From: Thermoplasmatota archaeon
GTDB taxonomy: Archaea > Thermoplasmatota > Thermoplasmata > Thermoplasmatales > GCA-001856825
Direction: 5' to 3'
DNA: 39,459 nt
Assembly: GCA_023381415.1 (NCBI GenBank)
Contig: JAMCUN010000023.1
Location: 42,742-82,200 of the forward strand
The notes beneath the pieces were generated by a model. The model did not search any database. It saw only the letters and a list, made by a program, of their open reading frames with translations, and was not told the origin of the DNA. Shown here one piece after another: positions 16,139 to 24,247 of the stretch (its first letter is position 1; the number at the start of each line of letters is the position of its first letter). The position numbers and the translations under genes were made by a program.

Positions 16139-18503
16139 GTGTCGGGCGACTTCGTCTCCGCAGTACCAGGGTCAGGGAAGACAGAGACCCTGATTAACAA
16201 ATGCTATGAGCTGATGGTTGAACACGGTGTCGAGAGCGTAGTTGCAATCACGTTCACTGATAGGGCCTCTGAGGAGCTGATAGACAGGCTCAAGAACAGG
16301 GCACTCAAGGACGGAAGGTTTGACATCATCAGGCAGCTTCCAACTTCAAATGTGGGTACAATCCACAATTTCTGCTCAAGAATTGTGAGGAGGTATGGAT
16401 CAGAGGTAGGGCTACCCTGGTCTTTCAGAGTGATGGATGACCTTGAATCATTCAATTTTCTGGAAAAAAGCGTTAGGAGCTTCATCATAGGTGTGAGGAA
16501 CGATAGCAGGGTGACAGAGGAGGGGATCACACTGGGAAGGATACTTGACGGGTATGAGACGGATGTGGAGCAGGTTATAAGGGACTGCACTGACATCATG
16601 GAATCCCAAAAGGGATACCTTGACTTTATGATCTTCACGAACCAAAGCTTCTTCACGTCTTATTCCAGAAAAGTGTTTGACGAAGCGGTGATGAAGGAGA
16701 TATCGTCAAAACTGAAGATTTCTATCATACCAGAACTTGAAGATTTCTATCATACCAGAACTTGCATCTCTACTCACATCTTTCTCGATGTATTATCAGA
16801 GGATCAAGCAGAAAGCACGACTTATGGATTTCGACGACCTTCTTCTTTATACACTCAGGATAATGAACTCTAAAGGGAGTGAGATTGCAAAAAAATTCAA
16901 GTATGTGCTGGTGGACGAGTTTCAGGACACGGACGAGCTTCAGATAGCCATATTTGAAAGGTTCTGGAACGAAGGATCTTCATTTTTCGTAGTGGGAGAC
17001 CTTAATCAAAGCATATATTCGTTCAGGGGTGCACATCCGGGGGCGCAAAGGAGGTTCTCGGACCGGATTGCCAATAAGGTGACCCTCCAAACAAACAGGA
17101 GGAGCGGCAAAAACCTGATAGAATTTTTCAACAGGTTCTTCCCTGCTATCATGGAATACGTGCCGATGGAAGGGTCTTCAGAATTTGCGGGAGGTGCATT
17201 CCTATACATCGACGAAGATAAGATACACGATGTTGCAGAGATAGTGAAGAGGAAAATAAGGGAGGGGGAATCGCCCGGAGACATCGCCATATTGAGCAGG
17301 ATATCAAGTGATTTCTTCAACCTGAAGAGATCACTTAAGAGCGAAGGGTTGGACTGTGTACTGATTTCTGGTGAATCAATCCTCAAGTCTCAAGAGGGCC
17401 TGGATGTGCTGTCGATCGTAAGGTACCTTGCGGACCCTGGAGATAAAGTTGCTCAGGTCGGGTTGCTGCTTTCTCCGATGTTTGATAAAAACATCTCCGA
17501 GCTTCTGAAAGGTAAGGAGAAGTTAGGAGAAATGGTTGACTCAAAGCTGGGGAAGTATAGGGAAGAGCTTAAGGCAGAGAGGATTGACTTCATACTGAAC
17601 AAGATTGTTCTATGGGAGGGGTATGTTTCAGCTCTTCTAGGCATGAAGGACGGGGCAGAGAGGGTAAGCAGGCTCGGAAGGATCCTTGAACTTGTTTCAT
17701 CACACGTAAGCGGTTACGGAGGAGACGCTCAATCAGTAGCAGTATGGCTTCAGAACGCTGGAGACAGCAAGGAGAGTGGACCGATAGATGACCTTCTTCA
17801 GGACAAGACAAGGGTAAAGGTTATGACGATACATCAGGCGAAGGGACTTGAATTCAATACAGTAATAGTCTACGATCTAAGACCTGGAATTGACAGGGAG
17901 AAATACTACTCAGATGAATATGCCGGCCTAGTTGCAAAGAAGGACAGGGATTTCATGACATCTCCCAGCAGGAAGATAATGGGCAAAAGTGAGAAGCACA
18001 CATTTTCACTCAATGAAGAAACCAGGATACTTTATGTTGCTTTCACAAGAGCCAGGAAAGAACTGCATCTGGTCATATCAGAAAAGGAACTGAAAGAGGA
18101 GAAGATAGCGAGGAAAGGAGATGATCTGATTTCCATCCTCCAGAGGACCCTGGGAATATGGAAGGGGGGAGATGCCAAGGAAAGGAAAGAAGCGGCGGAT
18201 AAGATGTCAATTACACTTTCGTCAGTAACAAAAACTGAACCGATTGTCCCTCGTGAAATAACCAGAAAGACGGAAAACATCCGATCACAGGAGAAGGCTA
18301 GATTGTATACACAGCATGACGATATAAACGAACGGGCGATAGCCCAGTTTCTGAGGGAAAAGGGAGACAGGATTAGCCAGTTCAGGGTGTTTCAGGAGGG
18401 AAAGAGGGTGACAGTATCGGAAAAAGGGATCAGGATATATGAAGACGTTCCAGTATCAAACAATTACTTCGTGAGGAACGGGAAGATAGAATTCACACTG
18501 TGA
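16139..18503 (+). pseudogene. AddA-like UvrD/Rep superfamily 1 helicase, frame broken by 25-bp tandem duplication
   Basis: The first frame (16139-16873) reads GTG, Walker A AVPGSGKTET at residues 8-17, AITFTDRASEEL (Ia) and VGTIHNFCSRIV, then leaves frame after KISIIPEL and stops. The second frame (to 18503) continues with ASLLTSFSMYYQ, MDFDDLLLYTLRI, VLVDEFQDTDELQ (II), VVGDLNQSIYSFRGA (III), VMTIHQAKGLEFNTVIVYDL (V) and LYVAFTRARKELHLV (VI). Removing one copy of the repeat at 16713-16764 joins them into one 779-aa frame. No Q motif precedes Walker A, and an in-frame stop 33 nt upstream rules out much extension. No nuclease domain follows; the partner supplies it. Real mutation, reversible switch and assembly error are all possible. 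Confidence 0.85.
16713..16764 (+). repeat. 25-bp tandem duplication (two copies) causing +1 frameshift
   Basis: The unit running from GAAGATTTC to CAGAACTT (16714-16738) is repeated exactly at 16739-16763, and one matching base on each side extends the repetition to 16713-16764. 25 is not a multiple of three, so the downstream helicase motifs fall into another frame. The duplicated stretch encodes KISIIPEL in one frame and EDFYHTRT in the other. The two copies are identical, which suggests a recent event or an artefact. Confidence 0.97.
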
Positions 18504-18605
18504 ATCTTGTGATTTGTCAGGAAAATGACGTGCTACAGCCCATGAACGTCAATTGAATTAAGGACATAGGGGATAATAAGTAAGGGCAGGAGTCATTGAG
18601 AGAGA

Positions 18606-18616
18606 TTTTATATTTT
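18606..18616 (+). promoter_or_regulatory. TATA-like promoter of tRNA-Glu
   Basis: TTTTATATTTT lies 17-27 nt before the first base of the tRNA, the normal archaeal TATA distance for a tRNA with a short or absent leader. The rest of the 129-bp gap behind the helicase gene shows nothing I recognise. Confidence 0.6.
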
Positions 18617-18632
18617 CACTCGATTATGCTTA

Positions 18633-18707
18633 GCTCCGGTGGTGTAGACCGGCCAAGCATATGGGGCTCTCAATCCCACGACCCGGGTCCAAATCCCGGC
18701 CGGAGCA
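18633..18707 (+). tRNA. tRNA-Glu (anticodon CTC)
   Basis: A complete cloverleaf: acceptor GCTCCGG with CCGGAGC, a D arm, an anticodon stem TGGGG/TCCCA with loop CTCTCAA giving anticodon CTC, and a T arm CCGGG-TCCAAAT-CCCGG. The discriminator is A and CCA is not encoded. It reads GAG codons. The sequence closely follows archaeal tRNA-Glu. No intron. Confidence 0.96.
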
Positions 18708-18738
18708 CTTCAGTGTAGAACTTATGGTAGCTCAGGCA

Positions 18739-19074
18739 TCAAAGATTCATTTTCTTGATATCATCTATCAAAGTGTACAGCACTCTAATCACGGTCTCCA
18801 TAGGAGCAAGGTGTCGTTTCAGGAATTGCCTTCCCTCTTCAGTTATTCTATATTGGGTAATCAGCCTCCCATTTAGGTTAATTCTTCCTTCCCTCTTAAT
18901 CAACCGTTTTCTCTCCAAGTTCCTCAGGAGGATGTAAATTGCTCCTGATGGCAGGTTTTGCTGCAGTTCTTCTGAAATAGACTTCTGCAATACGTAGCCA
19001 TACGACGGGGACTTGGCGATGTTTCTTAAAATCAGTAGGTTCGTTACTCCTTTTAGGACTTTTTCCTTCACCAT
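18739..19074 (-). CDS. PadR family transcriptional regulator
   Basis: 111 aa with a winged helix-turn-helix: KGVTNLLILRNIAKSPSYGY (residues 8-27), then the wing segment SGAIYILLRNLERKRLI and QYRITEEGRQFL, all diagnostic of PadR. A short C-terminal helix would form the dimer. PadR proteins usually repress a divergent or neighbouring gene and release on ligand binding. The gene is divergent from a methyltransferase-MFS pair, and the intergenic gap holds TATAGG-type inverted repeats overlapping the likely promoter, which fits local and self control. The 3' end lies 31 nt from the tRNA-Glu 3' end. Confidence 0.9.
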   Translation of the reverse strand: MVKEKVLKGVTNLLILRNIAKSPSYGYVLQKSISEELQQNLPSGAIYILLRNLERKRLIKREGRINLNGRLITQYRITEEGRQFLKRHLAPMETVIRVLYTLIDDIKKMNL

Positions 19075-19090
19075 TGATATGGATAATAAA

Positions 19091-19130
19091 CCTATAGATT
19101 AAATACTTATAGGTGAATTACTTATCTATA
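19091..19130. promoter_or_regulatory. Operator-like inverted repeats between PadR and methyltransferase genes
   Basis: CCTATA (19091-19096) and TATAGG (19108-19113) form a perfect 6-bp inverted repeat 11 bp apart. CTATA at 19126-19130 forms a further inverted pair with the second half-site. The array overlaps the TATA-like stretch TTAAATA (19099-19105) and the expected start of transcription of the methyltransferase gene, where a repressor would block it. PadR is the natural candidate; binding is inferred. Confidence 0.6.
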
Positions 19131-19133
19131 TTC

Positions 19134-19817
19134 ATGTTCAATCAGGACGGCAGACCAGGAGATGGACAGAGATCTGCTCAAAATTTCCACCATCATCACG
19201 GAGGTGCGTTCAGAGGGGACCCAATTTTTCTGTTACAAAAAATAGGATTTGGGAGAGGAATTAAGGTTGCTGACCTGGGGAGCGGGGACGGCTTCTACAC
19301 AATTCCCATATCGCAAATGGTAGGTCCAGAAGGGAAAGTCTACGCAGTCGATTTGAATTCCCAGGCCCTTTCCGTTCTGCGGGACAACATTCAAACGTCA
19401 CCAAATGCACCTAACAATATAGAAACGGTGACGGCCGATATGGCAAACACCGGAATAGAAGCCCGTTCCATCGATGTTGTATTCCTAGCAAATTCATTTC
19501 ATAACGCCAGAAACAGCGACGCATTAATCAAAGAGATCGTAAGATTGCTAAAGCCCGGAGGGAGGGTCGTCGACATAGACTGGATGAAGAAGCAGACCCC
19601 ATTTGGTCCGCCATATTCTATCAGGTTCAATGAAGCCGAGGTCACTGAACTGTTCAGAAAGGCAGGATTTGTGGTTGAAGAGCAATTCCATCCTGACCAG
19701 TATCATTATTGCTTGACATTCAGGTTGGACCCTTCAAATCAAGAGATACGGACTGAAGGTTCAGGCAAGGTAAATAGATCATTGGGTGAGGCGGAACCTC
19801 ATCAGCATATTGTCTAA
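19134..19817 (+). CDS. Class I SAM-dependent methyltransferase
   Basis: 227 aa from ATG 19134. Motif I is VADLGSGDGFYTIP, followed by VYAVDLN with the acidic residue for SAM ribose, and VDVVFLANSFHN and RLLKPGGRVVDIDW in the UbiE-like order. An unusual His-rich stretch (FHHHHGGAFRGD, about residues 17-28) precedes the domain and could bind a metal. An in-frame GTG at 19113 would add seven residues, but it lies in the operator region; the TATA-like box places transcription start near 19130, favouring the ATG. Substrate unknown. Its position between a PadR gene and a drug-type MFS exporter suggests detoxification of a small molecule, which is inference. Confidence 0.85.
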   Translation: MFNQDGRPGDGQRSAQNFHHHHGGAFRGDPIFLLQKIGFGRGIKVADLGSGDGFYTIPISQMVGPEGKVYAVDLNSQALSVLRDNIQTSPNAPNNIETVTADMANTGIEARSIDVVFLANSFHNARNSDALIKEIVRLLKPGGRVVDIDWMKKQTPFGPPYSIRFNEAEVTELFRKAGFVVEEQFHPDQYHYCLTFRLDPSNQEIRTEGSGKVNRSLGEAEPHQHIV

Positions 19818-19834
19818 TAGGAAAGTGGGTCAGA

Positions 19835-21124
19835 TTGGCGACAACGAATACTATGGATTCATTCAGCAATAATGGGTTAATTCGCAAGAAGTTCCCACTG
19901 CTAGCTACTTCAATAGGACATTTCCTTAACGATGGAATGTTTTTCCTCGTTCCAGTAATAGTTGATCTGATTGCTGCCTCTCACGACATAAATGCAACAC
20001 TGATCACGGCATCCCTAGTCCTCTTCTACGTATCGACAGCAATCAGTGCAAACATCTTCGGAAGATTCATCGACAGGAGACATTTGCAGGCTTGGGGTAT
20101 GATCACGGGAATAGTAATTCTGTCTTTAGGGATGATATTGTTCTCAATAGCGCTGGATCATGTAATGGTTCCTTTTACCGTCGTTATTTCATCTATTGTA
20201 ACCGGTATAGGTGCTTCATTTTATCACCCGACCGGAACAGCCATTCTTCAGTCCTACTACAGGGGGAAAAAGCTCGGCAGGTACCTGGGAATAAACGGAT
20301 CTGCAGGGAGTCTAGGGAGGGCGATCTATCCTTCCCTACTGCTTATAGTGGGGATACTCTTCGTTTCCAGCTCATCAAGTGCCATCTTCTTTGGTGCTTT
20401 GGGACTTGTCCTCTCCTTAGTGATGTTCATATTCATCAGCGAATACGTTAAGAATGAGAGGGAGGAAAGAACGAAGGGGGAAGTAACTGAAATACGATCT
20501 AAGAAAGAAGACAAGGCAAGTTCTCCTCAAATACGTGCTATAAATGGAGGAATTATCCTCCTCACGATAATTTCCCTTATAAGAAACATATCTTTCTTCA
20601 GCGTTGTTGCATGGATACCCGAATACCTCAGTTTCGTGAGGGGTTACGGGGCATCCCTTTCCTTGGGCACTACGATGACGCTCATGTTTTCTGGAGGTAT
20701 AGTTGGTCAACTCGTCATCGGTGTTCTCGTGGAGAACCACGATAAACGCAGAATACTGATTACCACAACAGTATTCTCTGTGGCACTCATGATTGCCTAC
20801 CTCTTCACATCAGGAGTGGCATCACTGGTTGCACTTGCAACGTTTGGTTTCTTCAATTTCAGCGGTTTCCCGATATTCATGTCAATGATTTCTGACTACG
20901 TTCCTAGAGGATCTACAACGATAAGCAATGCCCTTGTTTGGAACTTGGGAGGCACCACAGGGCAAGCAGTAGGACCCCTAATAATCGGATTCATAATAGC
21001 AGGAACATACTCTCGACTTCAAACTGCTTTCGAAATAATGCTGGCTCTTGGTCTTCTTACAGTTCTAATGGCACTGGCCCTTCCTAAACCGGCAAAGGAG
21101 GGGAAAGCACCTCTTTTCGCGTGA
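19835..21124 (+). CDS. MFS transporter, fosmidomycin-resistance-like
   Basis: 429 aa with about 12 hydrophobic helices in two halves joined by a charged loop (about residues 205-240, rich in Glu/Arg/Lys). The segment GIGASFYHPTGTAILQSYY in helix 4-5, preceded by the loop GRFIDRRHLQ, resembles the FSR group of drug exporters in the major facilitator superfamily. It would sit in the cytoplasmic membrane as a proton-coupled antiporter. It follows the methyltransferase by 17 nt and probably shares the PadR-controlled transcript. The start is TTG at 19835; ATG at 19853 (residue 7) is an alternative. Substrate unknown. Confidence 0.87.
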   Translation: MATTNTMDSFSNNGLIRKKFPLLATSIGHFLNDGMFFLVPVIVDLIAASHDINATLITASLVLFYVSTAISANIFGRFIDRRHLQAWGMITGIVILSLGMILFSIALDHVMVPFTVVISSIVTGIGASFYHPTGTAILQSYYRGKKLGRYLGINGSAGSLGRAIYPSLLLIVGILFVSSSSSAIFFGALGLVLSLVMFIFISEYVKNEREERTKGEVTEIRSKKEDKASSPQIRAINGGIILLTIISLIRNISFFSVVAWIPEYLSFVRGYGASLSLGTTMTLMFSGGIVGQLVIGVLVENHDKRRILITTTVFSVALMIAYLFTSGVASLVALATFGFFNFSGFPIFMSMISDYVPRGSTTISNALVWNLGGTTGQAVGPLIIGFIIAGTYSRLQTAFEIMLALGLLTVLMALALPKPAKEGKAPLFA

Positions 21125-21192
21125 ATATCCATGCAAGGAGTGAAACCGTAGCAGTAATTCTAGACCAATGACAGCCTATTTCGCTGATGGAC

Positions 21193-21220
21193 ATGACTGT
21201 TTGTAATTCTTTCCAGTCAT
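21193..21220. repeat. Inverted repeat ATGACTG/CAGTCAT in a 188-bp gap
   Basis: ATGACTG (21193-21199) and CAGTCAT (21214-21220) are perfect inverse complements separated by 14 nt. They lie between the tail-to-tail MFS and DUF1059 genes. A hairpin in the 3' UTR of the MFS transcript is possible, but archaeal termination does not generally need hairpins. The rest of 21125-21312 shows nothing I can name. Confidence 0.4.
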
Positions 21221-21312
21221 TGCCAGATAGGTATCAAAAATGAAAAATCATAAAAATGACTTTCAGGAAGCCAGCTATCTCAGACACTATTGCGATTTAT
21301 TCTAAACAGATA

Positions 21313-21498
21313 TCAGAAGAAGCTCTTCTTTATGGCAGCATTGACCTTTTGGAGCACATCGGCAGGTATCTCGTTCATATTATGTGCGGTCTTTGCGTGG
21401 TTTGCTATCAACGGCATTAGCTCCTCCTTTGTCGATGCCTTGGTTTCGAAGCCGCAGGTCATTCCTATATCCGCGCACTTGAAGGAATATTTTGCCAT
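21313..21498 (-). CDS. DUF1059 family small protein
   Basis: 61 aa beginning MAKYSFKCADIGMTCGFETKA. The two cysteines in the KCADIG and TCGFE segments, the KEEL helix and the NHAKTAHNMNEIP histidine block match DUF1059, a family of short bacterial and archaeal proteins of unknown function. The Cys/His layout suggests a small metal-binding domain. An in-frame ATG upstream (21510) would add four residues; the internal ATG matches the family start and follows a TTTTTATC box by about 20 nt. The gene is monocistronic, divergent from the dCMP deaminase. Confidence 0.85.
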   Translation of the reverse strand: MAKYSFKCADIGMTCGFETKASTKEELMPLIANHAKTAHNMNEIPADVLQKVNAAIKKSFF

Positions 21499-21601
21499 GA
21501 TAATGCACATTAAAGTCAGATAAAAACATTGTGCCGTGAATTAAATGACGAACCCTCCAAATTTCCATAAATACTTTTTATCAGTTAGGTATACAAATCA
21601 G

Positions 21602-22111
21602 ATGGAAAGACCCTCATGGGACGAATATTTCATGCGAATGGCTTTCATGGCGGCAACCAGGTCGAACTGCGTTAGGAGAAAAGTGGGGGCAGTCATAGTG
21701 AAAGAAAAGCGGATAATGGCCACGGGCTATAATGGGCCTCCCAGGGGGGCGCTGCACTGCGATGAGGTCAGATGCCTCCGCGATCAGCTGAAGGTTCCTG
21801 CTGGAGAAAGAAGGGAGCTCTGCAGAGGGCTCCACGCTGAGCAGAATGCGATAATTCAGGCAGCATATAACGGCACTGCAATCAACGGGAGCATAATATA
21901 TGTGACCACCCATCCATGTTCTGACTGTTCAAAAATGATAATCAACGCAGGGATAAAGGAGATCATATTCTCAGAAGGTTATCCGGACGAACTTTCTGAA
22001 CTGATGCTCATAGAGAGCAATATCGAAACGAGACAGTACGATGTCTCAGCAGAATTCAAGGATCTTTTATTTGGGCCGAGCGTTGAACTGATTCACAGGG
22101 AGAAAGACTAG
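21602..22111 (+). CDS. Deoxycytidylate (dCMP) deaminase family protein
   Basis: 169 aa from ATG 21602. The zinc site of cytidine/dCMP deaminases is intact: LHAEQNAI supplies the His ligand and the catalytic Glu, and [10 protein letters not shown] supplies the two Cys ligands. [19 protein letters not shown] and [22 protein letters not shown] are typical of the ComEB/dCMP deaminase branch, which makes dUMP for thymidylate synthesis. The open frame extends to 21545, but a TATA-like run (about 21567-21580) lies in that stretch and the family N-terminus starts at WDEYF, so the later ATG is chosen. It ends in a 4-nt tail overlap with the aldo/keto reductase. Confidence 0.93.
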   Translation: MERPSWDEYFMRMAFMAATRSNCVRRKVGAVIVKEKRIMATGYNGPPRGALHCDEVRCLRDQLKVPAGERRELCRGLHAEQNAIIQAAYNGTAINGSIIYVTTHPCSDCSKMIINAGIKEIIFSEGYPDELSELMLIESNIETRQYDVSAEFKDLLFGPSVELIHREKD

Positions 22112-23040
22112 AAAGTATCCAGCTTATCCTTTATAATGTTGTACTGGTCTTCGATCCTCTTGTTTTGTTCGGCAGTCAGTCTCCATCCGTTCGACTGCAG
22201 ATTGATCGTTGCCTGATCCCTGTTCTTGGCCCCAGGTATAGGTATCACATTTCCCCTTGAAATCAGCCAGTTCAGCGCCAGCTGAACTATCGAATGTCCG
22301 GTTTCCATCGAGATATCCCTCAGTACCGAAAGGAATGAAGAGATTATTCTCACATTTGACTCTGAAAAGAGCTTATTGTTCTTTCTAACGTCGCTGGGTT
22401 CAAGATTTGCCAGGTCATACTTGAAAGTGAGGAGTCCCTGTGCCAAGGGGGAGTACGCAATCACGCTGATCTTTTCCCTGTTGAGATACGGAAGCATTTC
22501 CTCTTCTATTTCCCTCTGAATAATGTTGTACCTGACCTGGTTTGAAACTATGTCCATGCCAGATAGATAAGACCTTGCCTCTTCTATCTGACATATGCTG
22601 AAGTTTGAAAGTCCAATGTACCTTATCTTCCCATCGTTCGCCATGCGCTCAAGCGTCTTCATCGTATCACGGAGGGAGGTGTATATGTCAGGCCAGTGGA
22701 TCTGGTAAAGGTCTATGTAATTTGTGTTCAACCTCTTCAGGCTTCCGTCCAGGGCACGTTCGAGATAGTCTGGCTTAAGGTGGCTTCCAGATGCCTTGGT
22801 AGCGATGATTATTTCATCCCTTATGTCTTTGATAACTTCCCCGATTACTGATTCTGAGTGACCATCTCCATAAACTTCAGCGGTATCTATGAAATTGAGC
22901 CCCATCTCTATTGAAGTCAGTATGGCATTCTTAACATCTGAATCTACTATTTTCCCCCACCCTTTTGCTCCGGCCTGCCACGCGCCGAGACCAATTGCGG
23001 AAACCTTTAGATCGGATTTTCCTAGGTTGGTGTATTCCAT
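22108..23040 (-). CDS. Aldo/keto reductase
   Basis: 310 aa TIM barrel. The catalytic tetrad is visible: Asp and Tyr in [14 protein letters not shown], Lys in IIATKASG, His in DLYQIHWPD. The NADPH-binding end has [12 protein letters not shown]. The opening [22 protein letters not shown] is typical of the broad-specificity AKR families, close to the YajO/PdxI type. It reduces aldehydes or ketones with NADPH; the physiological substrate cannot be read from sequence. Monocistronic and divergent from the Orc1/Cdc6 gene across a 53-bp AT-rich gap. Confidence 0.93.
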   Translation of the reverse strand: MEYTNLGKSDLKVSAIGLGAWQAGAKGWGKIVDSDVKNAILTSIEMGLNFIDTAEVYGDGHSESVIGEVIKDIRDEIIIATKASGSHLKPDYLERALDGSLKRLNTNYIDLYQIHWPDIYTSLRDTMKTLERMANDGKIRYIGLSNFSICQIEEARSYLSGMDIVSNQVRYNIIQREIEEEMLPYLNREKISVIAYSPLAQGLLTFKYDLANLEPSDVRKNNKLFSESNVRIISSFLSVLRDISMETGHSIVQLALNWLISRGNVIPIPGAKNRDQATINLQSNGWRLTAEQNKRIEDQYNIIKDKLDTF

Positions 23041-23093
23041 AGTTCGAGATAATAGGGTTTATAATTAATTTTCGTTTACCTGTTAAAATTCAG

Positions 23094-24179
23094 ATGAAAA
23101 TCATAAAGAATCCAACAGTCCTCTCGCAGGATTACATCCCGGAGAATGTCATTGGTAGGAAGGAACAGATCTCCAAGGTGGGGGAGATGATAAGGATGGG
23201 CAGTTCGTCCTCCTCTTTCGTAATAAGAGGGAACCCAGGGACAGGGAAGACTCTGATTGGAAAATATCTGCTGAGGGAACTCAAGGAATACAATGGGATT
23301 TACGTCAATTGTTACGTAAACCAGACCGACAGGTCAATCGTTTCTGCAATACTCGATGACCCAAATATCAGGCTTCCAGAATTAGGCAACACAAGGTCTG
23401 AATCACTATCGGGCATACTATTCAGGGAACTGCCTGAAAGGAAGAATCTAATAGTACTGGATGAGGCTCAATCTTTGAAAAAGGGTCATGGACAGATCGT
23501 ATACACCCTTTCAAGAAGCAAAGAACTTGGGGGTCCAGATATTAACCTTGTTCTCCTTTCTATGGAAGAGCCAGAAATGTACCTGGACAAAAGCACGCTT
23601 TCGGGGCTCGGTAAATACAACAGGATTCCGCTCAAGGAATACGATTCAAAGGAGTTGTACGCAATACTGGTCGACAGGGTAGAGGCTGGTCTGTATGAAG
23701 GGTCATTCACATATTCTGCTGTTGAACAGATTTCTGAATTAGTTGAGGAAAGCGGAAGTGCAAGGAATGCGATAGAACTCCTGAGGAATTCGGCACTTTA
23801 TGCAGAATCTAGGAACATGTTCCTGGATGAAGAAGCTGTTCTGCAGGCATACAGGGATTTCTCCCCTCCGCTGGAGGACAGTTCCCTGATAAATCTGGAC
23901 CAGGAGGAAGTCCGTCTCTTGAAATTGCTCCTTGAATCAGCATACATTGAAAACGGTTTCAAGACTTCTGACCTGAAGAAGTTGGGAACCGGAATTAGCG
24001 ATGCAAGGATATACAAACTGCTCAAATCAATTGAACTGTCCGGTCTTGTCAAGAAGAGCAAAATCGGGAAGGGCTACTCTGGTGGCGTGGAGAATGAATA
24101 TATACTGCGTGTCCCGTCCAACGTTCTGCTGAGCAAACTGGAAATGATCGAAAGATTGCAAGGAAATCAGGAAAGATAG
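23094..24179 (+). CDS. Divergent Orc1/Cdc6-like AAA+ protein
   Basis: 361 aa. AAA+ domain with Walker A GNPGTGKT (46-53), Walker B LIVLDEAQ (119-126), a sensor-2 arginine in SGSARNAIELLR, and a C-terminal winged helix (about 285-350). It has the archaeal initiator layout but is about 55 aa shorter than the second copy in this window. The DEAQ Walker B replaces the usual DEID, and the arginine-finger region (KSTLSGLGKYN) lacks the normal RVxSR. This looks like the fast-evolving second Orc1/Cdc6 of archaea, which may regulate rather than start replication. No ORB element is seen beside it. The FtsZ-like gene follows after 68 bp. Confidence 0.88.
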   Translation: MKIIKNPTVLSQDYIPENVIGRKEQISKVGEMIRMGSSSSSFVIRGNPGTGKTLIGKYLLRELKEYNGIYVNCYVNQTDRSIVSAILDDPNIRLPELGNTRSESLSGILFRELPERKNLIVLDEAQSLKKGHGQIVYTLSRSKELGGPDINLVLLSMEEPEMYLDKSTLSGLGKYNRIPLKEYDSKELYAILVDRVEAGLYEGSFTYSAVEQISELVEESGSARNAIELLRNSALYAESRNMFLDEEAVLQAYRDFSPPLEDSSLINLDQEEVRLLKLLLESAYIENGFKTSDLKKLGTGISDARIYKLLKSIELSGLVKKSKIGKGYSGGVENEYILRVPSNVLLSKLEMIERLQGNQER

Positions 24180-24216
24180 GTAAATGTGAGAGAGTTATAC
24201 ATTCAAAAATCAAAAA

Positions 24217-24226
24217 GTTTAAATAC
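24217..24226 (+). promoter_or_regulatory. TATA-like box of the FtsZ-like gene
   Basis: GTTTAAATAC is centred about 27 nt before the ATG at 24248, with no Shine-Dalgarno between. This indicates a separate, probably leaderless transcript rather than read-through from the Orc1/Cdc6 gene only. Confidence 0.55.
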
Positions 24227-24247
24227 TGTCATATCAATGTCATTAAT

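Noticed and set aside
16737-18503. Independent 588-aa helicase gene starting at 16737
   Set aside because: The start lies within the duplicated repeat and the N-terminal motifs I and Ia are in the preceding frame; one broken gene is the simpler reading.
21193-21220. Intrinsic terminator hairpin after the MFS gene
   Set aside because: Archaeal termination depends on U-tracts rather than stem-loops, and the arms are 14 nt apart without a following T-run; kept only as an inverted repeat.
23041-23093. Second replication origin upstream of the first Orc1/Cdc6 gene
   Set aside because: The 53-bp gap is AT-rich but contains no TCCAGTGGAA or G-string motif on either strand.
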